A stretch of DNA of 63,227 nucleotides, taken from contig CALXVH010000007.1 of NCBI GenBank assembly GCA_944391965.1, forward strand, positions 1 through 63,227, given 5' to 3'. Source of the DNA: an uncultured Clostridia bacterium. GTDB lineage: Bacteria > Bacillota > Clostridia > TANB77 > CAG-508. This document shows, piece after piece, positions 1 through 9,329 of the stretch; position 1 is the first letter of the stretch; every line of letters begins with the position of its first letter. Under the pieces are notes generated by a model that was not told the origin of the DNA, made no database searches, and worked only from the letters and a program-made list of their open reading frames with translations. The position numbers were made by a program, and so were the translations under genes.

Positions 1-5
1 TTAAA

Positions 6-410
6 TTATTTTGCTTCAACTGTCATTGCTGTTACATAACCTTTATATTGTCCCTCTTGTGTTTGATATCCTGTAATTTTTACTTCGTATTGACTTGTTG
101 GTTGATAACTATTTTTTTCTGTTGCTAATGATGCATTATCACTTTTTCCATTAACTGAAATTTGTCCTAATGTTGGCATTCTTTGATTGTTATTCCTTAC
201 TGCATCTATTAATGCTTTTGCTTGTGTTCCATTTATTGTTCCCTCATAATTTTGAAATGTAGAATTATGTGCTTCTACTTGTTGATTTGATAAATCATCC
301 ATATTTGTTGCACTTCTTGCTTGGTTAAAAATATACACTCCTAATGCAATAATTAAAATTGCAAGTAATATTGCTCCTGCTATGATTAATGCTTTTGACG
401 CATTCTCCAT
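6..410 (-). CDS. small single-helix pilin-like protein of the Tad-like operon (copy 5)
   Basis: A 134-aa protein that is probably a membrane-anchored pseudopilin or pilin subunit. It starts MENASKALIIAG and has one hydrophobic helix at about residues 7-29, followed by a polar extracellular-type domain with an NxT-rich segment. The same N-terminus occurs in three other proteins of the cluster, and it is nearly identical to its upstream neighbour (428-850), so the two are tandem duplicates. A ribosome site (AGGAGGAATAAAG) lies in front of the ATG. It lacks the canonical Flp prepilin G/xxxxEY processing motif and no prepilin peptidase is visible nearby. The pilin role is inferred from position downstream of TadA/TadB/C-like genes and from architecture. 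The operon may continue beyond the window edge. Confidence 0.75.
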   Translation of the reverse strand: MENASKALIIAGAILLAILIIALGVYIFNQARSATNMDDLSNQQVEAHNSTFQNYEGTINGTQAKALIDAVRNNNQRMPTLGQISVNGKSDNASLATEKNSYQPTSQYEVKITGYQTQEGQYKGYVTAMTVEAK

Positions 411-427
411 ACTTTATTCCTCCTTTG

Positions 428-850
428 TTAATTCTTCTTTGTTACTTTCATTTTTGTAACATATCCTTTATATTGTCCATCTTGTGTTTGATATTCTGTA
501 ATAGATACTTCGTATTGACTTGTTGGTTGATAAGTATTTTTTTCTGTTGCTAGTTTTGCATTATCTTTTAAACCAGTACCGCTAACACCATCAACTGTTA
601 TTTGTCCTAATGTTGGCATTCTTTGATTATTATTTCTTATTGCATCTATTAATGCTTTTGCTTGTGTTCCATTTATTGTTCCCTCATAATTTTGGAATGT
701 TGCATTATGTGCTTCTACTTGTTGATTTGATAAATCATCCATATTTGTTGCACTTCTTGCTTGGTTAAAAATATACACTCCTAATGCTATAATTAAAATT
801 GCAAGTAATATTGCTCCTGCTATGATTAATGCTTTTGACGCATTCTCCAT
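428..850 (-). CDS. small single-helix pilin-like protein (copy 4)
   Basis: A 140-aa paralogue of the protein at 6-410. The first 70 or so residues are almost the same, including the MENASKALIIAG start, the hydrophobic helix and the NQARSATNMDDLSNQQVEAH segment. The differences sit in the C-terminal half, with a 5- to 6-residue insertion (around VSGTGLKD) and a different C-terminus. Good ribosome site AGGAGGAATAAATT. Likely an exported subunit of the Tad-like apparatus. Duplication followed by divergence of the exposed end would fit subunit diversification, which is inference. Confidence 0.75.
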   Translation of the reverse strand: MENASKALIIAGAILLAILIIALGVYIFNQARSATNMDDLSNQQVEAHNATFQNYEGTINGTQAKALIDAIRNNNQRMPTLGQITVDGVSGTGLKDNAKLATEKNTYQPTSQYEVSITEYQTQDGQYKGYVTKMKVTKKN

Positions 851-907
851 AATTTATTCCTCCTTTGTTCTTCAAAAATATATATTTAAAAACCTTATTA
901 ACTAAAT

Positions 908-1339
908 TTAAGATATTTGTTCAATATATAAATAGCTTATCCTTTTGTTGCTTTTATGATATTCAACTTTTGTACATTTAAATTGTATATTACTATAATT
1001 ATTTACTAAATTAGAAATCTCACCCGCATTTAATGTTTCCATACTGTATGTTTTTTGGGTATCTGTCATATATACATCTACTCTTACAGAATATAAATCA
1101 TCTGTAACATACTTTCCTGACGTATCTTTAGCAATATTATTTTTTTCGTTATTATCTATTGCCAAATTGATAATTGTTGCAAGTTCTGTTCCAAAAAACT
1201 CTTGGTCAATATATTTTGAAAACTGATTATTAAATTTTTGGACTTGATTTACATCATTTTTATACATTGAATACGCATATGTAATTGATATAACTATACA
1301 AATTGCTATAACGCAAATTATTATTATTGTTCTTTTCAT
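908..1339 (-). CDS. small membrane-anchored protein of the Tad-like operon (divergent pilin-like)
   Basis: A protein of 143 aa with an N-terminal hydrophobic helix (residues about 3-24, rich in Ile) and a polar C-terminal domain. It does not carry the MENASKAL signature of its neighbours, but its size, its topology and the FF/YGTELATIINLA-like segment (compare the tags around GSELLGLVNK and GTQAKALIDA in the others) suggest a distant relative. An open frame with a GTG start at 1345 exists, but that codon overlaps the Shine-Dalgarno sequence AAAGGG (1345-1350). The ATG at 1339 is correctly spaced, so I place the start there. Confidence 0.65.
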   Translation of the reverse strand: MKRTIIIICVIAICIVISITYAYSMYKNDVNQVQKFNNQFSKYIDQEFFGTELATIINLAIDNNEKNNIAKDTSGKYVTDDLYSVRVDVYMTDTQKTYSMETLNAGEISNLVNNYSNIQFKCTKVEYHKSNKRISYLYIEQIS

Positions 1340-1417
1340 ATGCACCCTTTCTAATATTATACCATTATTCTACAAGTTTTGTAAATATTTTTAAAATAAT
1401 ATAACTGTTAATTTTTG

Positions 1418-1852
1418 TCAAACTTCTATAAAGATAATTGTACTTATTAAACCATCTATATCTGATACATTACATTTAAACATAGTTCCTGTTCTTCCAT
1501 ACGTTTCTAGTAGATGAGTGATTCCATTATTATCTAAATTTTGCAAGTTTGAATTTTGCCCTAAAATTCCTACTCGTATATAGCCTCTATCACCAGGGTT
1601 TAAATTTAATGATTTATTATTATCTTTAGCTTTATTTATAACTGAAACAACATCATAAATTGTATTTTCATCAGATCCTTCATATTTTGTATATTCATTA
1701 TTAGCTTCTGTTATTTGTCTTTCATTTATTCTATCATACATATTTTCTGCATAACTACCATAAGAAGCAAAAAGATATACAAATAAAGAGGCAACCATAA
1801 TTGCTATTAGCATTCCACCCGCTATTATAAGTGCTTTTGACGCATTATCCAT
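1418..1852 (-). CDS. small single-helix pilin-like protein (copy 2)
   Basis: A 144-aa protein starting MDNASKALIIAGG with a hydrophobic helix at residues 7-29 and a soluble domain. It has the family N-terminus but a distinct C-terminal domain, containing KYEGSDENTIYDVVSVINKA. Positionally equivalent segments (Y-E-G/x-...-x-A/V-I-x-x) recur in the other members and may be the common fold. Ribosome site AAGGAGGGCAAC. Co-directional with the Tad genes and separated by 29 bp from the preceding pilin-like gene. The role as a pseudopilin or minor pilin is inferred. Confidence 0.7.
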   Translation of the reverse strand: MDNASKALIIAGGMLIAIMVASLFVYLFASYGSYAENMYDRINERQITEANNEYTKYEGSDENTIYDVVSVINKAKDNNKSLNLNPGDRGYIRVGILGQNSNLQNLDNNGITHLLETYGRTGTMFKCNVSDIDGLISTIIFIEV

Positions 1853-1881
1853 AAATTAGTTGCCCTCCTTTTTTAGAAAAT

Positions 1882-2529
1882 CTACTTTGTCTCTTCAAAA
1901 GACATACTTGATACTCTACCGTTATCAAAAAAAGTTGTTCCTGTATGTTTAAACTTCATTCTTTTAAATTGAACATATTGATAATATATTTTTGCATCAT
2001 CTTGTAATCCATGCCAGTCTATAGATGTACTAATATTTAATTCTTTACATAATTTTTCAAAACTTTGATAACTGTTACTACTTGCTTTAGCTAAATATTC
2101 CCATTGTGAATCTGAAATTTTGCCACTATATGTAGTTGAATCTGTTGTTTTATTCATTATGCTTTTAATTTTTGAATTTATTGTAGATAAATTATATGTT
2201 CCATTAGTAAATAAATTGTCTGTAGAACCAGATAACTCTTTAATATTTATTGTTAAATTCATAGTCCCATAATTACTATATTTTACAGCTTCACTAATAT
2301 TGTAATCACTCATTTTATTTACAAGACCTAATAATTCACTACCATATAAAACTTTTTCATAGGATAAATAACTTTTATTAAATTCTTCTACTCTTTGAAC
2401 TTCGACTTCTTCTTGTTGCATTCTTTGACTATCTCCCCAATGAGTAAAGACATAATATACTAATACTGCAAGCATAACTGCAATTAAAACTCCACCAGCA
2501 ATAGTTAATGCTTTTGATGCGTTCTCCAT
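1882..2529 (-). CDS. pilin-like protein with larger C-terminal domain (copy 1)
   Basis: A 215-aa protein starting MENASKALTIAGG with one N-terminal membrane helix. It is the longest of the family: the C-terminal part has an insertion of about 70 residues rich in Ser, Thr, Asn and Tyr. It is the first small gene after the fused TadB/TadC-like gene, and its ATG is preceded by GGAGAAAAGAT. By analogy with Tad systems it could be a minor pilin such as TadE/TadF. No sequence motif proves that, so the function remains inferred from context. Confidence 0.7.
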   Translation of the reverse strand: MENASKALTIAGGVLIAVMLAVLVYYVFTHWGDSQRMQQEEVEVQRVEEFNKSYLSYEKVLYGSELLGLVNKMSDYNISEAVKYSNYGTMNLTINIKELSGSTDNLFTNGTYNLSTINSKIKSIMNKTTDSTTYSGKISDSQWEYLAKASSNSYQSFEKLCKELNISTSIDWHGLQDDAKIYYQYVQFKRMKFKHTGTTFFDNGRVSSMSFEETK

Positions 2530-2547
2530 ATCTTTTCTCCTTTACTT

Positions 2548-4620
2548 TTACATGTTTGACATCGTAGTAAATGAACTTGACATACTTGTTAAACCTATAA
2601 ATACTAATGGCGCAATTAAATATCCAACAAACATACATACCATAGGTGCAAAACCAATGCCCTTTCCTATCAAACCTTTGTTAGAAATTAATCTGTCATT
2701 AGATTCCTTTCTCTTAGCCTGGTAGTAGTCTCTTTCTGTATCTAATTCATCAAAAGCCTCAACAATAGGTATTTTTTCTACAGCTGCTTGAAGGCTTTCT
2801 ACAATTCTTATCATGTCTTGATATGATATATCTTCTTTTAATTGTTCTAGTGCTTCCCATGCTCCAGCTTCATAATTGTTAACACATTTACTAATTGGCT
2901 CTTTAAATATATTTGCATATCTTTCTAGCCATTCTAGAATCATTTCAACATTTACTCTCTCAATTCTCATAAGCATTAATATAATTGTTTGGAACTGCAT
3001 TACTTCGTTTTCCATTTCCATTTGTCTCATCTTCTTTTGGAATATTAACAATAATATTGGGAAAGCATATCCAATTAATCCAAATACCAATCCAATTAAT
3101 ATTTCAAACCATTTTAAATATTCTCCATTAATTGTCTGCAGCTTTTCATATATTCTTTCTGAATCGGTTGCTAATGTATCTTCTGTAGCCCCTTCATAAT
3201 ATTCTGATCTCTGCATTGCTCTTAATATATCATCTTGTGTAGCTTTTAAATTTCCTCTAAACATGTCTAAGAAAATATTATCTATTCTAGTTGTTTCAAT
3301 AGCTTCTTGTTCATCTGCCTCTCCCATTGAGCCCATTAAATCATAATCAGTAGTCGGCTCGGTATATATATAATTAACTTGCAATTTATGTAAATATATC
3401 ATTATTATTATTGATGCTATAAATACAACGATAAACAGAACTATTCTATTTACATATACCCAAGAGAGTTTAAGTGGTGATGCCGCATCTTTTAATAATT
3501 CTTTTTGTTTTCTATAGTCTGTTGTTCCCTCTTTTGGAATAAATAAATCAACAAATTTTTTAATTGGTTTTTTCCTATATAATTTTTCTTGCCATGGATT
3601 TTCTGTATTTTGTGTTTTTGTATTAACTGAACCATTATCTTTTAATTTTCTAGTAAGTGTATAACAAATAAATGTTAAAACAATTACTAATATTTGTACA
3701 ATCATACCTTGTTTTCCCATATAGAAACTTTTCGTAAATGAGAATTGGCTTACAGACCAATTCTTTATCATTTCTAAGAATAGCATTGGTACAATAGAAA
3801 TTACAGATAAACTTTGGAAAACATAATCTAATTTATCTCTTTTTAAAATTTCTAATTGCATTTCCTGTGTTATATTATTTAAATTCTTTAAGTATAAAGA
3901 AGCTCCATCTTTCTTTCTGTCACCATATTCTTTTGTTAAGTAAGAAATTCCTGCAAATTCTTTTAAATAACTATTTGGTGCCACATCATAATATTTTTCC
4001 AATTCCATTTCTGGATCATCAGAAATTAATATTTCATAAATTTTTTCAGCTTGTCTTGAAACTTCTAATTCGTTATCTTGTGCAGTTTGATATATTGCTT
4101 CCTCTACCATATTAAATTCATGGTATGCATGTCTTATTTCTCCAAAGAAGTTAATTTGTTGTTTTAACAAATTATTATCAATTTTATCTACCATTCCATC
4201 TATCATACTATCCATTATGAAGATTTCAAAAATTATTAAAATTCCTAGTAACAAAAAATTAGTATAAGTAAGCCATATAATAACAATAGTAAGAGGTATA
4301 ACAATTACTAAACCTTTTGTTAATATTTGTGAAGCTTGTTTTCTTGTCAAATATTCATCATCTATATTTAATATTTCCAATCTTCTACGTAATTTTAACA
4401 AATAACGTTTTATAAGTGGAATTTTTCTATATTTTAAATATAGTCTTTGAAATATAATATCTGCAGAAAATGTTGACTTCTGTGTTCCTCTTCTTAATTG
4501 CTGTAATTGTTTGTATTGGGAACTTTGCATTTTTTTCCTAATTTGCAAATAAGCGATAACAATTATTAGAAAAACAACACCTATTCCTATAAGCAAATAT
4601 AATAATACTTGATTTGACAT
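2548..4620 (-). CDS. TadB/TadC-like inner-membrane platform protein, apparently fused
   Basis: A 690-aa multi-spanning membrane protein. It has an N-terminal anchor (about 5-26), a hydrophobic pair at about 103-140, two further segments at about 265-315 and about 390-415, another at about 510-535, and a C-terminal pair around 650-680. The two cytoplasmic stretches between membrane pairs (about 150-260 and about 540-640) look like two type II secretion F-type domains, so the protein may combine TadB and TadC in one chain. It lies directly downstream of the TadA-like ATPase, as expected for the platform on which the ATPase acts. Homology rests on topology, size and context rather than a short diagnostic motif. 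Confidence 0.7.
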   Translation of the reverse strand: MSNQVLLYLLIGIGVVFLIIVIAYLQIRKKMQSSQYKQLQQLRRGTQKSTFSADIIFQRLYLKYRKIPLIKRYLLKLRRRLEILNIDDEYLTRKQASQILTKGLVIVIPLTIVIIWLTYTNFLLLGILIIFEIFIMDSMIDGMVDKIDNNLLKQQINFFGEIRHAYHEFNMVEEAIYQTAQDNELEVSRQAEKIYEILISDDPEMELEKYYDVAPNSYLKEFAGISYLTKEYGDRKKDGASLYLKNLNNITQEMQLEILKRDKLDYVFQSLSVISIVPMLFLEMIKNWSVSQFSFTKSFYMGKQGMIVQILVIVLTFICYTLTRKLKDNGSVNTKTQNTENPWQEKLYRKKPIKKFVDLFIPKEGTTDYRKQKELLKDAASPLKLSWVYVNRIVLFIVVFIASIIIMIYLHKLQVNYIYTEPTTDYDLMGSMGEADEQEAIETTRIDNIFLDMFRGNLKATQDDILRAMQRSEYYEGATEDTLATDSERIYEKLQTINGEYLKWFEILIGLVFGLIGYAFPILLLIFQKKMRQMEMENEVMQFQTIILMLMRIERVNVEMILEWLERYANIFKEPISKCVNNYEAGAWEALEQLKEDISYQDMIRIVESLQAAVEKIPIVEAFDELDTERDYYQAKRKESNDRLISNKGLIGKGIGFAPMVCMFVGYLIAPLVFIGLTSMSSSFTTMSNM

Positions 4621-4645
4621 TTAAGGTTTGTACACCCCTTTCTTA

Positions 4646-6598
4646 TTATTCTTTTGTCTTTCTTGGTCTTCCTGCTCTTCTAACAGTTTTAGCTTCTTCT
4701 GCATTTTTTGAAGTTACTTTTGAAGTGCCCCAATGATCTTCTATAAATTTATCAAATTCTGCTAAGTCTTTATCATCCATATTTAGTCTCATTTCTTGGA
4801 TGTTATGGTCTGTAATTTTATTTGTTATTACATATTCTCCATCATGATATTCCATAATGTTTCTATATGTATATAATTGTTTATTTGTAATCTTTGTAAA
4901 ATAATGTGTTGCATTATCAAAGAATTTTTCAAATTTTCCTTCTAATGTTTTTTCATTTCTAAAGTCGAATGTATATTCATTCTTTTCTTCTACTGGTATA
5001 CATTCTGTAACTCTTTCTATATATCTTCTACCTCTAAAGTCTTTTACTAAGTGAATATCAAAATTTAAAACTTGTACAACTTGTTCTTCTGCTGTTTTTT
5101 CGTTTGTGAACACACCTGTTCTAAGCATTGAGTTTCTTAATGCTGTAACTAAATCTGGGAATGTTTTAGCATGGTGTGTAAACAATGTAAATTTAGAAGC
5201 AACTTGGGCTGCTTGAATCATCCAAGAAGCAACAGGGTCAGTTGCAACCTCACCGATGATATTAACAGAACCATCAGTCTTTTTCTGAACGTCCAATCCC
5301 TCTTGTCCAGAAATTGTTTCTGTTTCTCTAAATGTTAAAATATTTCTTGTAGGATAAATTTTTCTTAAGTGAAGCTCGAATGCAGTTTCCTGAACCCTTA
5401 TGTTCATTGTTTCATAAATATTTTCTATCATACCCATAAGCATTGTTGTTTTACCACAACCTTGCTCACCAGTAAGTGAAACTATACGAGCACCTTTTAC
5501 TAAATATTTTAATAATGCTATTGCATCTTCTTTTCCTGGTATTGTAATTAATTGTTCTAGAGTTGCACGTTTTACGTCGAATTTTCTTACGAAGAATGCC
5601 CATGTTTCTGAGAAACTTGGTCTAACAACAACAACACGAGAACCATCTTTCATTTCATTAATCTTATAACCATTTGTATCTGACAATTGTCCTGGATTAT
5701 TGTATTTATAAATATTTTGACAAACTCTTTTTAGTTCAGCTTCTGAACCAAAAGATAAAAATGCTAAACGTATAGATTTACCTTGGAAGAATATCCAAAT
5801 ACTATCACAAGCACGTGGTACTTTATGTTCCATAACTTCATTTAAGTAGTCACCATCTGTTTGTGCAACTTGACTTAAAAAGCTTTCTGGAAGTCCAGAT
5901 ACACCACCAGATACACCATCTATATTCATATCTCTTACTTCATCTATAGAGCTGTATCCTTTATAATGTTGATATATTCTTTGTACAACTATATTCAATT
6001 TATCTGAAAATGTAAGTACAAAACCTTCTTTTTCATATATATCATTTATTTCTTCTTCTGTTATTACATAACAAGGCTTAGCGTCTCCTGCCACATATTT
6101 TAAAGTATCTAATTCATATTTCTTTATTAGCTCTGTTAATGCTTCATATCCGAACTCTTTTTTATACATAAATATTATAATATCAAATTTATCTTGTGGT
6201 GTAAGTAATGAAGGAATATCAAAAGGAATTGACTTTGATATATTTGTTTCATCTACCCCATACTCTTTTGAAAGTATGTCATAAATTAATTCTTTTACAT
6301 ATTTCTTATCATTAACATCTCCATATGTACAGCCTTTTAAAGCTTTTTTCAATTCGTATTTTTTGTTTTTTCTTCTTTTTAATTCTTCTTCTGTTAGCCC
6401 TAAATCATATAAATTTATTTTTGTAATCTCATCAAGTCTTTTCTTGATATATTCAGTCATCTTTTGTAAAGTATATGTTTGATCATCAACATCTACTATT
6501 TTTTCTACTTCTGCATTCTTTTTCTTCTGTATATTTCTATATACTAAATACACAAATACTAAGGCAACAGCTAGTATTAATACAATATTAAGAATCAT
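4646..6598 (-). CDS. TadA/VirB11-type secretion ATPase with N-terminal membrane anchor
   Basis: A 650-aa hexameric secretion ATPase of the TadA/CpaF type, expected to power assembly of pilin-like subunits at the cytoplasmic face. Visible are a Walker A motif (GEQGCGKTT, about residue 380), an Asp-box/Walker B-like region with IIGEVATDPVASWM, and the His-containing segment TLFTHHAKT. Unlike the soluble CpaF family it begins with a hydrophobic helix (residues 2-20) and has a long charged N-terminal linker, which gives an anchored ATPase. The C-terminus is basic. It starts 21 bp after the ParA-like gene upstream and is followed by the platform gene, so the genes are almost certainly co-transcribed. 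Confidence 0.88.
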   Translation of the reverse strand: MILNIVLILAVALVFVYLVYRNIQKKKNAEVEKIVDVDDQTYTLQKMTEYIKKRLDEITKINLYDLGLTEEELKRRKNKKYELKKALKGCTYGDVNDKKYVKELIYDILSKEYGVDETNISKSIPFDIPSLLTPQDKFDIIIFMYKKEFGYEALTELIKKYELDTLKYVAGDAKPCYVITEEEINDIYEKEGFVLTFSDKLNIVVQRIYQHYKGYSSIDEVRDMNIDGVSGGVSGLPESFLSQVAQTDGDYLNEVMEHKVPRACDSIWIFFQGKSIRLAFLSFGSEAELKRVCQNIYKYNNPGQLSDTNGYKINEMKDGSRVVVVRPSFSETWAFFVRKFDVKRATLEQLITIPGKEDAIALLKYLVKGARIVSLTGEQGCGKTTMLMGMIENIYETMNIRVQETAFELHLRKIYPTRNILTFRETETISGQEGLDVQKKTDGSVNIIGEVATDPVASWMIQAAQVASKFTLFTHHAKTFPDLVTALRNSMLRTGVFTNEKTAEEQVVQVLNFDIHLVKDFRGRRYIERVTECIPVEEKNEYTFDFRNEKTLEGKFEKFFDNATHYFTKITNKQLYTYRNIMEYHDGEYVITNKITDHNIQEMRLNMDDKDLAEFDKFIEDHWGTSKVTSKNAEEAKTVRRAGRPRKTKE

Positions 6599-6619
6599 TT
6601 TTGAAACTCCTTCCTAAAC

Positions 6620-7453
6620 TTATCTCATCATTTGCATTTCATCTATTTTATATAAAATTCCTTGTATTAACTCTTTTACATCAATTAAAAACTTTGCATT
6701 TCTATCTTTATCTGATATTGTCTGCATTTTTAGGAAATAATCTACGACTAATCCTTCATCACACGCATCAGAAAACAATGTATTGTAAACTATTGGAAAT
6801 AATGAATCCTTAGTTTTTATTGTTCTTAAAATATTTTTTTGTGTATATTTAGAAAATTTATCATATCTTCCAATATATCCAACAATATTATTCATTTTTG
6901 AAGTATAGCCATTTTTTCTAGATTTAGCATAATTCTCTATAGAATGACGTTTTTGTGTCATACCATAAACAATTACATCTGAAATTGTTAAAACGTCTTG
7001 TGATAATTCATTTATTCCTTTTTTTAAATCCACAAGTACGATATCATATATCATGCTTGCCTTTTTTATTAAAGATACATAAAACGCATCTATTGTAGGT
7101 GTTTCTACGCCATCATACCCTGATAATACTTCTAATCTATCTTTAAAAATTATCCCTGTATAATCTTTTATTAATTCTGGAGACAATTTATTGCTTCCTT
7201 CTATTTTCATTAAGCCTGTAACTCCAGATTCAATTCCTACTGATTTTTTAGTTAAATTTAGTAAAGATAATAAATTGGTTTTTTGTGCTTGTGGCTTTAA
7301 ATATGCAGCTTCTATCTCTTTATTATTTTCATATGTGGAAATTAGCAATACCTTTTTATTATGTTGTATTGCCATTTGAGTAGCCACAGCAATCGCTGTT
7401 GATGTTTGTCCTGTTTCTTTATCATCTTCTGTCCAAAAAGATACTATAGCCAT
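6620..7453 (-). CDS. ParA/MinD-superfamily (CpaE/TadZ-like) protein
   Basis: A 277-aa protein with the fold signs of a ParA/MinD ATPase: a beta-strand MAIVSFW, a modified P-loop (KETGQTSTAIAVA) in place of KGGVGKT, and the strand DIVLVDLKKG where Walker A-prime/B residues sit. In Tad systems CpaE/TadZ proteins of this superfamily place the apparatus at a cell site. Here the phosphate-binding loop keeps Gly-Gln-Thr-Ser but lacks the signature Lys pair, so ATPase activity is uncertain. The gene is between another ParA-like gene and the TadA-like ATPase. Confidence 0.7.
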   Translation of the reverse strand: MAIVSFWTEDDKETGQTSTAIAVATQMAIQHNKKVLLISTYENNKEIEAAYLKPQAQKTNLLSLLNLTKKSVGIESGVTGLMKIEGSNKLSPELIKDYTGIIFKDRLEVLSGYDGVETPTIDAFYVSLIKKASMIYDIVLVDLKKGINELSQDVLTISDVIVYGMTQKRHSIENYAKSRKNGYTSKMNNIVGYIGRYDKFSKYTQKNILRTIKTKDSLFPIVYNTLFSDACDEGLVVDYFLKMQTISDKDRNAKFLIDVKELIQGILYKIDEMQMMR

Positions 7454-7471
7454 TTTACTCTCCTTTTAAGA

Positions 7472-8155
7472 TTAAATTTCTTTCATTATTTTCCTTACCA
7501 TAGGTCCTTGAAGTTTAGGATCTATTTTAGCAACTATAAACTCCATTCCATCTTTGTACATACTAGTTAAGTTTTCAAATCTAACCTTTGCCACTTTTTG
7601 GTTATTTATAATTGCAGTTTTGTCTCCCATTTCTAAAGGAAAATATATTCTGTCATCTTCCCACATAACTTTTGAGCCTAATGATAAATAATTTAAATAA
7701 TCATCATCTTCTTTAGTAACCTCTTTTGAAAATAATACTTTTGTCATTTTTATTGGAGTTGGAAATTCATTTAAAATTTCTAACCCTCTTCTTATATCAT
7801 ATGTATCAAAAGATGTTACAAAAAAGTTTTGTACCGCTTTATCTATTTTATAATTCATTGCACTTTCTGCATTATCTATGTCTACTAAAACATAGTCATA
7901 TTCTAATGTATCTACAGTTCTATTTGTATATTCTGCTATTCCTTCTATATTTTTAAATCCAACTGCAATATCTATTTCTTCAAATTCTGTTATATAAGAC
8001 AAAGTAGGATTTAATGCTGGTACAACGTATTTTGCTTTTTGTGTAATTGTTGTATCAGCAATTAATACTTTTTTGCCTAATACAGTTAGAATCTTAGCAA
8101 TATAAATAATTAAATCTGTTTTATCGAAAGCTCCTATAAATCCTACTTCTTTCAT
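7472..8155 (-). CDS. degenerate ParA-like protein of the Tad-like operon
   Basis: A 227-aa protein with a Rossmann-type pattern: strand KEVGFIGAF, the helix DLIIYIAKILTVLGKKVLIAD, and the strand YDYVLVDIDNAE. This resembles ParA/SIMIBI proteins, but the P-loop is reduced to GAFDKTDL. It may be a pseudo-ATPase partner of the neighbouring 277-aa protein, with the pair replacing a single CpaE/TadZ. 18 bp separate it from the next gene. Role inferred from fold and context. Confidence 0.6.
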   Translation of the reverse strand: MKEVGFIGAFDKTDLIIYIAKILTVLGKKVLIADTTITQKAKYVVPALNPTLSYITEFEEIDIAVGFKNIEGIAEYTNRTVDTLEYDYVLVDIDNAESAMNYKIDKAVQNFFVTSFDTYDIRRGLEILNEFPTPIKMTKVLFSKEVTKEDDDYLNYLSLGSKVMWEDDRIYFPLEMGDKTAIINNQKVAKVRFENLTSMYKDGMEFIVAKIDPKLQGPMVRKIMKEI

Positions 8156-8173
8156 ATTTCCTCCTAATTCTAA

Positions 8174-9199
8174 TTAATTAGCTGTACTTGTACCTGTTGT
8201 AGTTGTTGTGTTTCCTGTGCTTGCTGCTGCACTTGCTGCAGCTGCATCCTCAAGTGATTGTAAATATTGTTGTCTTAATTCTTTTTGTTGTGTAATATGT
8301 TCTTCTACAGAAGTTTCTAAATTAGATTGTCTATCTTCTGCATCAACACTATTTATTTGTCCATTAATAAAGTTTTCTCTTAAAGTACGATTATATCTGT
8401 TTGCTATAGCTGCTTTTGCTTCTTCTACTATATTTGGATTTGAATCCATTAAGTTAAGTGCTTCTGCATTTGGTGGATATGTAGGTGTTGCTGCAACTTG
8501 CATTCCTGGATCTGTATATCTTGTTACATACATTTCTGCTGTTGATAATTGATATGTTTCTATAATTGCACTTGACATTGCAATTGTTTCATCTTCTGAT
8601 AAATTTATAGTAATTACACCCTCTGCTGGTGCTCCCGCAATCTCTGGAATTGTTACTTGTTTCTTAGCTACAACTATGTAATCTTGTCCATTTCCAAAAC
8701 GTATACGAACATCTACAAAATCACCATCTACTAAATCTGTAGGTAATGATAACATATTATATTCTTGTCTTCTCAAGTCATTTGTAACTTGTTCTGAACT
8801 TGTTGTTAACATATCTTTAGTTAAAATTGTTCCTGCTTTTAAATCTATTTTTGCAACTATATCTGATCTTGGTTGAGTTAAACCTTCATCAGAATAGAAA
8901 TCAGATGAAGTTGCTACATTTTCTGGTACTACAGCACCATCTGCTTCTTCTTGTTGTATATTAGGGACTCTTGATGTATCTCCTTCTATTGCTGAAATTT
9001 GTACTCCTGAACCTGAAGATATATCCTCAGACACTACATATACAACTCTTTTGGCTGCTTCTAGCTCATCTTGTGCCCTTTTTAAATTAATTAATTGCAT
9101 AAATAATAACGCAATTACTATTGCTGCTATTATTAACATTACTAACATTCCTAATAAAAATGATACTCTTTTTTGTCTTTGCATTGGATTTGAAGCCAT
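8174..9199 (-). CDS. SAF-domain, CpaB/RcpC-like membrane protein
   Basis: A 341-aa protein that opens the Tad-like operon. One membrane helix (residues about 12-34) is followed by a region typical of SAF/CpaB proteins: VVYVVSEDISSGSGVQI, then DIVAKIDLKAGTILTKDMLT, which is the conserved SAF hairpin. The C-terminus is a long Ala/Gln/Thr-rich, possibly coiled tail. In diderm Tad systems CpaB sits with the secretin. In this monoderm-type genome it presumably acts at the outside of the membrane or cell wall. Ribosome site AAGGAGGAATAAT. Confidence 0.8.
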   Translation of the reverse strand: MASNPMQRQKRVSFLLGMLVMLIIAAIVIALLFMQLINLKRAQDELEAAKRVVYVVSEDISSGSGVQISAIEGDTSRVPNIQQEEADGAVVPENVATSSDFYSDEGLTQPRSDIVAKIDLKAGTILTKDMLTTSSEQVTNDLRRQEYNMLSLPTDLVDGDFVDVRIRFGNGQDYIVVAKKQVTIPEIAGAPAEGVITINLSEDETIAMSSAIIETYQLSTAEMYVTRYTDPGMQVAATPTYPPNAEALNLMDSNPNIVEEAKAAIANRYNRTLRENFINGQINSVDAEDRQSNLETSVEEHITQQKELRQQYLQSLEDAAAASAAASTGNTTTTTGTSTAN

Positions 9200-9245
9200 T
9201 TATTATTCCTCCTTAAATATTTAAAATTCAATATAATCTGATTTT

Positions 9246-9274
9246 ATTTTACAACACTCTACCTTTTAAAACAA
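9246..9274 (-). promoter_or_regulatory. possible promoter of the Tad-like operon
   Basis: On the minus strand a TTGTTT box (9269-9274) is spaced 17 bp from TAAAAT (9246-9251), 47 bp upstream of the first Tad gene. It is the best sigma-A-like match in the intergenic stretch, but in such AT-rich DNA it is weak evidence. Confidence 0.3.
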
Positions 9275-9329
9275 TATATAGCATGATTTCGTAATCTAAA
9301 TATAATATTTTTGTAACAAATCGGTAATA

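Noticed and set aside
1340..1345. GTG start of the 145-aa frame in the Tad-like cluster
   Set aside because: It overlaps the Shine-Dalgarno AAAGGG; the ATG at 1339 is correctly spaced.
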